From an uncultured bacterium (GTDB lineage Bacteria; UBA4055), in contig CALMWI010000407.1 in the NCBI GenBank assembly GCA_937873545.1, forward strand, positions 1 through 7,690: a stretch of 7,690 bases of DNA, read 5' to 3'. This document shows, piece after piece, positions 6,075-7,690 of this stretch. Both the position numbers and the translations under genes were made by a program. Numbering within the stretch: the stretch's first letter is position 1; each line of letters begins with the position of its first letter. Below the pieces are notes generated by a model, which saw only the letters and a program-made list of their open reading frames with translations, searched no databases and was not told the DNA's origin.

Positions 6075-6397
6075 AAAAAAATCACAATTTGTTCATTCTT
6101 CTTATTTTCATTGTTTTTATTTGCGCATGTCATAAAGCAGAAAAGCCAAAACCCTTAGAGGATATTTGGGTTGGAATGACTAAAACCGAAATTGTAAAAT
6201 TAGTCGGTGCTACAAACGAAAAAAGGTATATGACCAAGTCAAACAATCAGATACAGGGTCCCGAAAGAGAATTCTGGCACAAAATCCCTACAGGTACAAA
6301 GCTTGAAGTATGGACATACCAGACAGCGGGAGGAAAACTTAATCTGTATTTTTTTGGAAAATCAAGCGATCTGAAATACAAGATATTAATTAAATAA
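6071..6397 (+). CDS. Small lipoprotein with a BamE/SmpA-like domain
   Basis: This 108-residue protein starts with MKKN, a strongly hydrophobic stretch (7-18) and Cys20, typical of a lipoprotein signal. The lipobox reads Ile-Cys-Ala-Cys, so position -2 is an unusual Cys. Cys20 is followed by His-Lys and not Asp, which in proteobacterial Lol sorting would favour the outer membrane. The mature part has the pattern 'IWVGMTKTEIVKLVG' (32-46) followed by 'KLEVWTYQTAGGKLNLYFFG' (82-101). This matches the GMt..eV..llG and W.Y......l.lyF signature of BamE/OmlA-type small lipoproteins. That fold occurs in many proteins, so a role in the Bam complex is not implied. GGAGG lies 10 bases before the ATG, inside the end of the upstream gene, and the two genes overlap by four bases. 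The stop codon lies in the left arm of the following terminator. Confidence 0.8.
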   Translation: MKKNHNLFILLIFIVFICACHKAEKPKPLEDIWVGMTKTEIVKLVGATNEKRYMTKSNNQIQGPEREFWHKIPTGTKLEVWTYQTAGGKLNLYFFGKSSDLKYKILIK

Positions 6398-6435
6398 ATA
6401 TAAAAGGCAATTCATCGAATTGCCTTTTATATTTA
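6395..6435. terminator. Bidirectional terminator between the lipoprotein gene and the ammonia-lyase gene
   Basis: A perfect 19-bp stem is formed by 6395-6413 and 6417-6435 with the 3-base loop ATC. Its GGCAATTC/GAATTGCC core is flanked by A-rich left and T-rich right arms, so it has a T-tract on either strand. It includes the TAA stop of the lipoprotein gene and lies 15 bases past the stop of the converging ammonia-lyase gene. Confidence 0.85.
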
Positions 6436-6450
6436 ATGTTCTGCGAGAAT

Positions 6451-7690
6451 TTAGTACTTATCAAGCCTTCCGACAACTTTCTCGACTTCATCAAGTATCT
6501 CTCCGGATCTTACCAGAGATTTCATTTCCGTATGATCTTTGTATAAAGGCCTGTCGATATCAAGAAAATCGACATATTTTCTAACAATATCTTTCGCTTT
6601 CTGAGTTCCATGCCCGAACTTATACTCCTCTTTTCTGAAATCAAGGGCTTGCGCAGCAGCCATGAATTCTATCCCGAGAATTCCGTTCGCGTTGTCTAGT
6701 ATCTGGAAGTTTTTAATAGCGGTATTCATGCCCATAGAAACGAAGTCTTCCTGATCGGCGGCGGCAGGGATAGACATGATCGAGGCAGGCGTCGAAAGGA
6801 GTTTCTGTTCCGTTATCTGCATATCTGCCGTATATTGGCTGAGCATAAGTCCGGAGAACATTCCTGCGCCTTTTGTAAGAAATGCAGGTAATCCAACGCT
6901 TAAAGCAGGATTGTTCAGCCTGTTCAGCCTTCTTTCAGACAGAATGCTTACCATTGTGATACAGTAACCTGCCATATCCATCGGAACCGCAACAGGCGAT
7001 CCCTGAAAATTTGCGCCTGAAAGCTGCATGTTTTTATCAGGAAAGAAGATCGGATTGTCGCCGACCCCGTTCAATTCTATTTCAACCTGCGAACGGGCAT
7101 AAGCGAGCGCATCGTGGGCGGCGCCGATCACCTGAGGCGTTGAACGCATCGAATAGGCGTCCTGAACTTTACATTTTACACGACCCTCTTTCAGATCTCC
7201 GCCTGAAACTATCTTGTTTATAGATTCGGCGCTTCTGACAGCACCTTTAAATCCTCTTACTTCATGAAGAAGCCTTGTATAAGGTTTCATATTGGCTTTC
7301 AATGCTTCAAGCGACATTGCCGCGGCTATTTCAGCTTGTTTCAGCCATCTGTCAGCGTCATAAAGAAATATCGCGCTCATAGCCGTAAGAACATTCGATC
7401 CGTTGATCGTCGCAAGTCCGTCTCTTGCCTGTAAGCCGGGAACAGGTATCTTTGCCTTGTCCATGGCTTCTTTTGCAGGCATCAGTTTGCCTTTGTAATA
7501 AGCCTGGCCTTCGCCCATCATAAGAAGAGCTATCTGCGACATCGGCGCTAGGTCACCGCATGCTCCCACTGAACCTTTCAGGCAAACGAAAGGAGTGACA
7601 CCTTTATTTAAAAGCTCGACTAAAGTCTGAGTGATATCAATACGGACGCCTGAATTGCCGTGAGCGTGAACATTTATTCTTGCAAGCATG
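6451..7690 (-). CDS. MIO-type histidine/aromatic amino acid ammonia-lyase (HutH-like), N-terminus missing
   Basis: About 413 residues of an ammonia-lyase are present, and by family length roughly 100 N-terminal residues lie past the right edge. The ATG at 7687-7689 is internal: 'LARINVHAHGNSGVR' matches mid-domain family sequence. These enzymes remove ammonia from histidine, tyrosine or phenylalanine using a cofactor made from an Ala-Ser-Gly triad. Here the block is GSVGACGDLAP, with Cys44 (counted from 7689) in place of Ser. Spacing to other active-site residues fits Pseudomonas HutH: Asn96 (for Asn195), Tyr179 and Arg182 in QDAYSMR (Tyr280, Arg283), Phe228 in ANFQGSP (Phe329), and Glu314 in QEDFVSMG (Glu414). 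Glu314 favours a HutH-like enzyme. However, the HutH signature NGTQ reads NGSN, and QEDHVSMG has Phe for His. The substrate-selecting loop around HutH His83 is outside the window, so substrate, and lyase versus aminomutase, stay open. No hut genes are nearby. Confidence 0.85.
   Translation of the reverse strand, partial: MLARINVHAHGNSGVRIDITQTLVELLNKGVTPFVCLKGSVGACGDLAPMSQIALLMMGEGQAYYKGKLMPAKEAMDKAKIPVPGLQARDGLATINGSNVLTAMSAIFLYDADRWLKQAEIAAAMSLEALKANMKPYTRLLHEVRGFKGAVRSAESINKIVSGGDLKEGRVKCKVQDAYSMRSTPQVIGAAHDALAYARSQVEIELNGVGDNPIFFPDKNMQLSGANFQGSPVAVPMDMAGYCITMVSILSERRLNRLNNPALSVGLPAFLTKGAGMFSGLMLSQYTADMQITEQKLLSTPASIMSIPAAADQEDFVSMGMNTAIKNFQILDNANGILGIEFMAAAQALDFRKEEYKFGHGTQKAKDIVRKYVDFLDIDRPLYKDHTEMKSLVRSGEILDEVEKVVGRLDKY

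Noticed and set aside
7011..7223. A plus-strand frame of 70 codons inside the ammonia-lyase gene
   Set aside because: It lies antisense to highly conserved enzyme sequence, has no ribosome binding site or recognisable product, and is best explained by the codon pattern of the opposite strand.
1..7690. CRISPR arrays, tRNA/rRNA genes, insertion sequences or phage remnants
   Set aside because: No direct repeat series, transposase or integrase sequence, tRNA-like fold or rRNA stretch was seen; the inverted repeats present are all terminators or short elements near promoters.

Overview
The window reads as an ordinary stretch of a Gram-negative bacterial chromosome, moderately AT-rich, with frequent AGA/AGG (Arg) and ATA (Ile) codons. 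Three things indicate an outer membrane: a lipid A-type acyltransferase, a secreted MltB-like lytic transglycosylase and a BamE-like lipoprotein. The split glycine decarboxylase (GcvPA as a separate subunit) and the gene mix would fit an uncultivated FCB-group or similar candidate lineage. That placement is a weak inference. No rRNA, tRNA, CRISPR array, insertion sequence or phage gene was seen, and no gap without a gene exceeds about 170 bases.

Layout from left to right. (1) A minus-strand lytic transglycosylase gene (1-966) runs off the left edge. It starts at TTG and encodes a clear signal peptide. (2) A 147-base divergent intergenic region holds back-to-back sigma70-like promoters. (3) A plus-strand unit follows: a PilT/PilU-like retraction ATPase (1114-2232), gcvH (2249-2626) and gcvPA (2642-3988), ended by a perfect 30-base palindrome. 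(4) A LpxL/HtrB-family acyltransferase (4057-4962) begins 18 bases after that palindrome and faces a converging zinc-ribbon rpmB (5010-5237, minus), with a shared bidirectional terminator between them. (5) A second divergent promoter region leads to a plus-strand pair overlapping by four bases: a two-helix membrane protein of unknown function (5409-6074) and a small BamE-like lipoprotein (6071-6397). (6) A 19-bp-stem bidirectional terminator separates that pair from a converging minus-strand MIO-type ammonia-lyase (6451-7690), whose N-terminus lies beyond the right edge.

Functional links are mostly local. GcvH and GcvPA belong to the glycine cleavage system, but the partners GcvPB, GcvT and Lpd are not here. 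The transglycosylase, acyltransferase and lipoprotein all act on the cell envelope but sit in separate transcription units. The best leads are the Ala-Cys-Gly version of the cofactor-forming triad in the ammonia-lyase, the split and incomplete gcv cluster behind a pilus ATPase gene, and the uncharacterised membrane protein/lipoprotein pair. I found no convincing new defence, mobile or RNA-based system.
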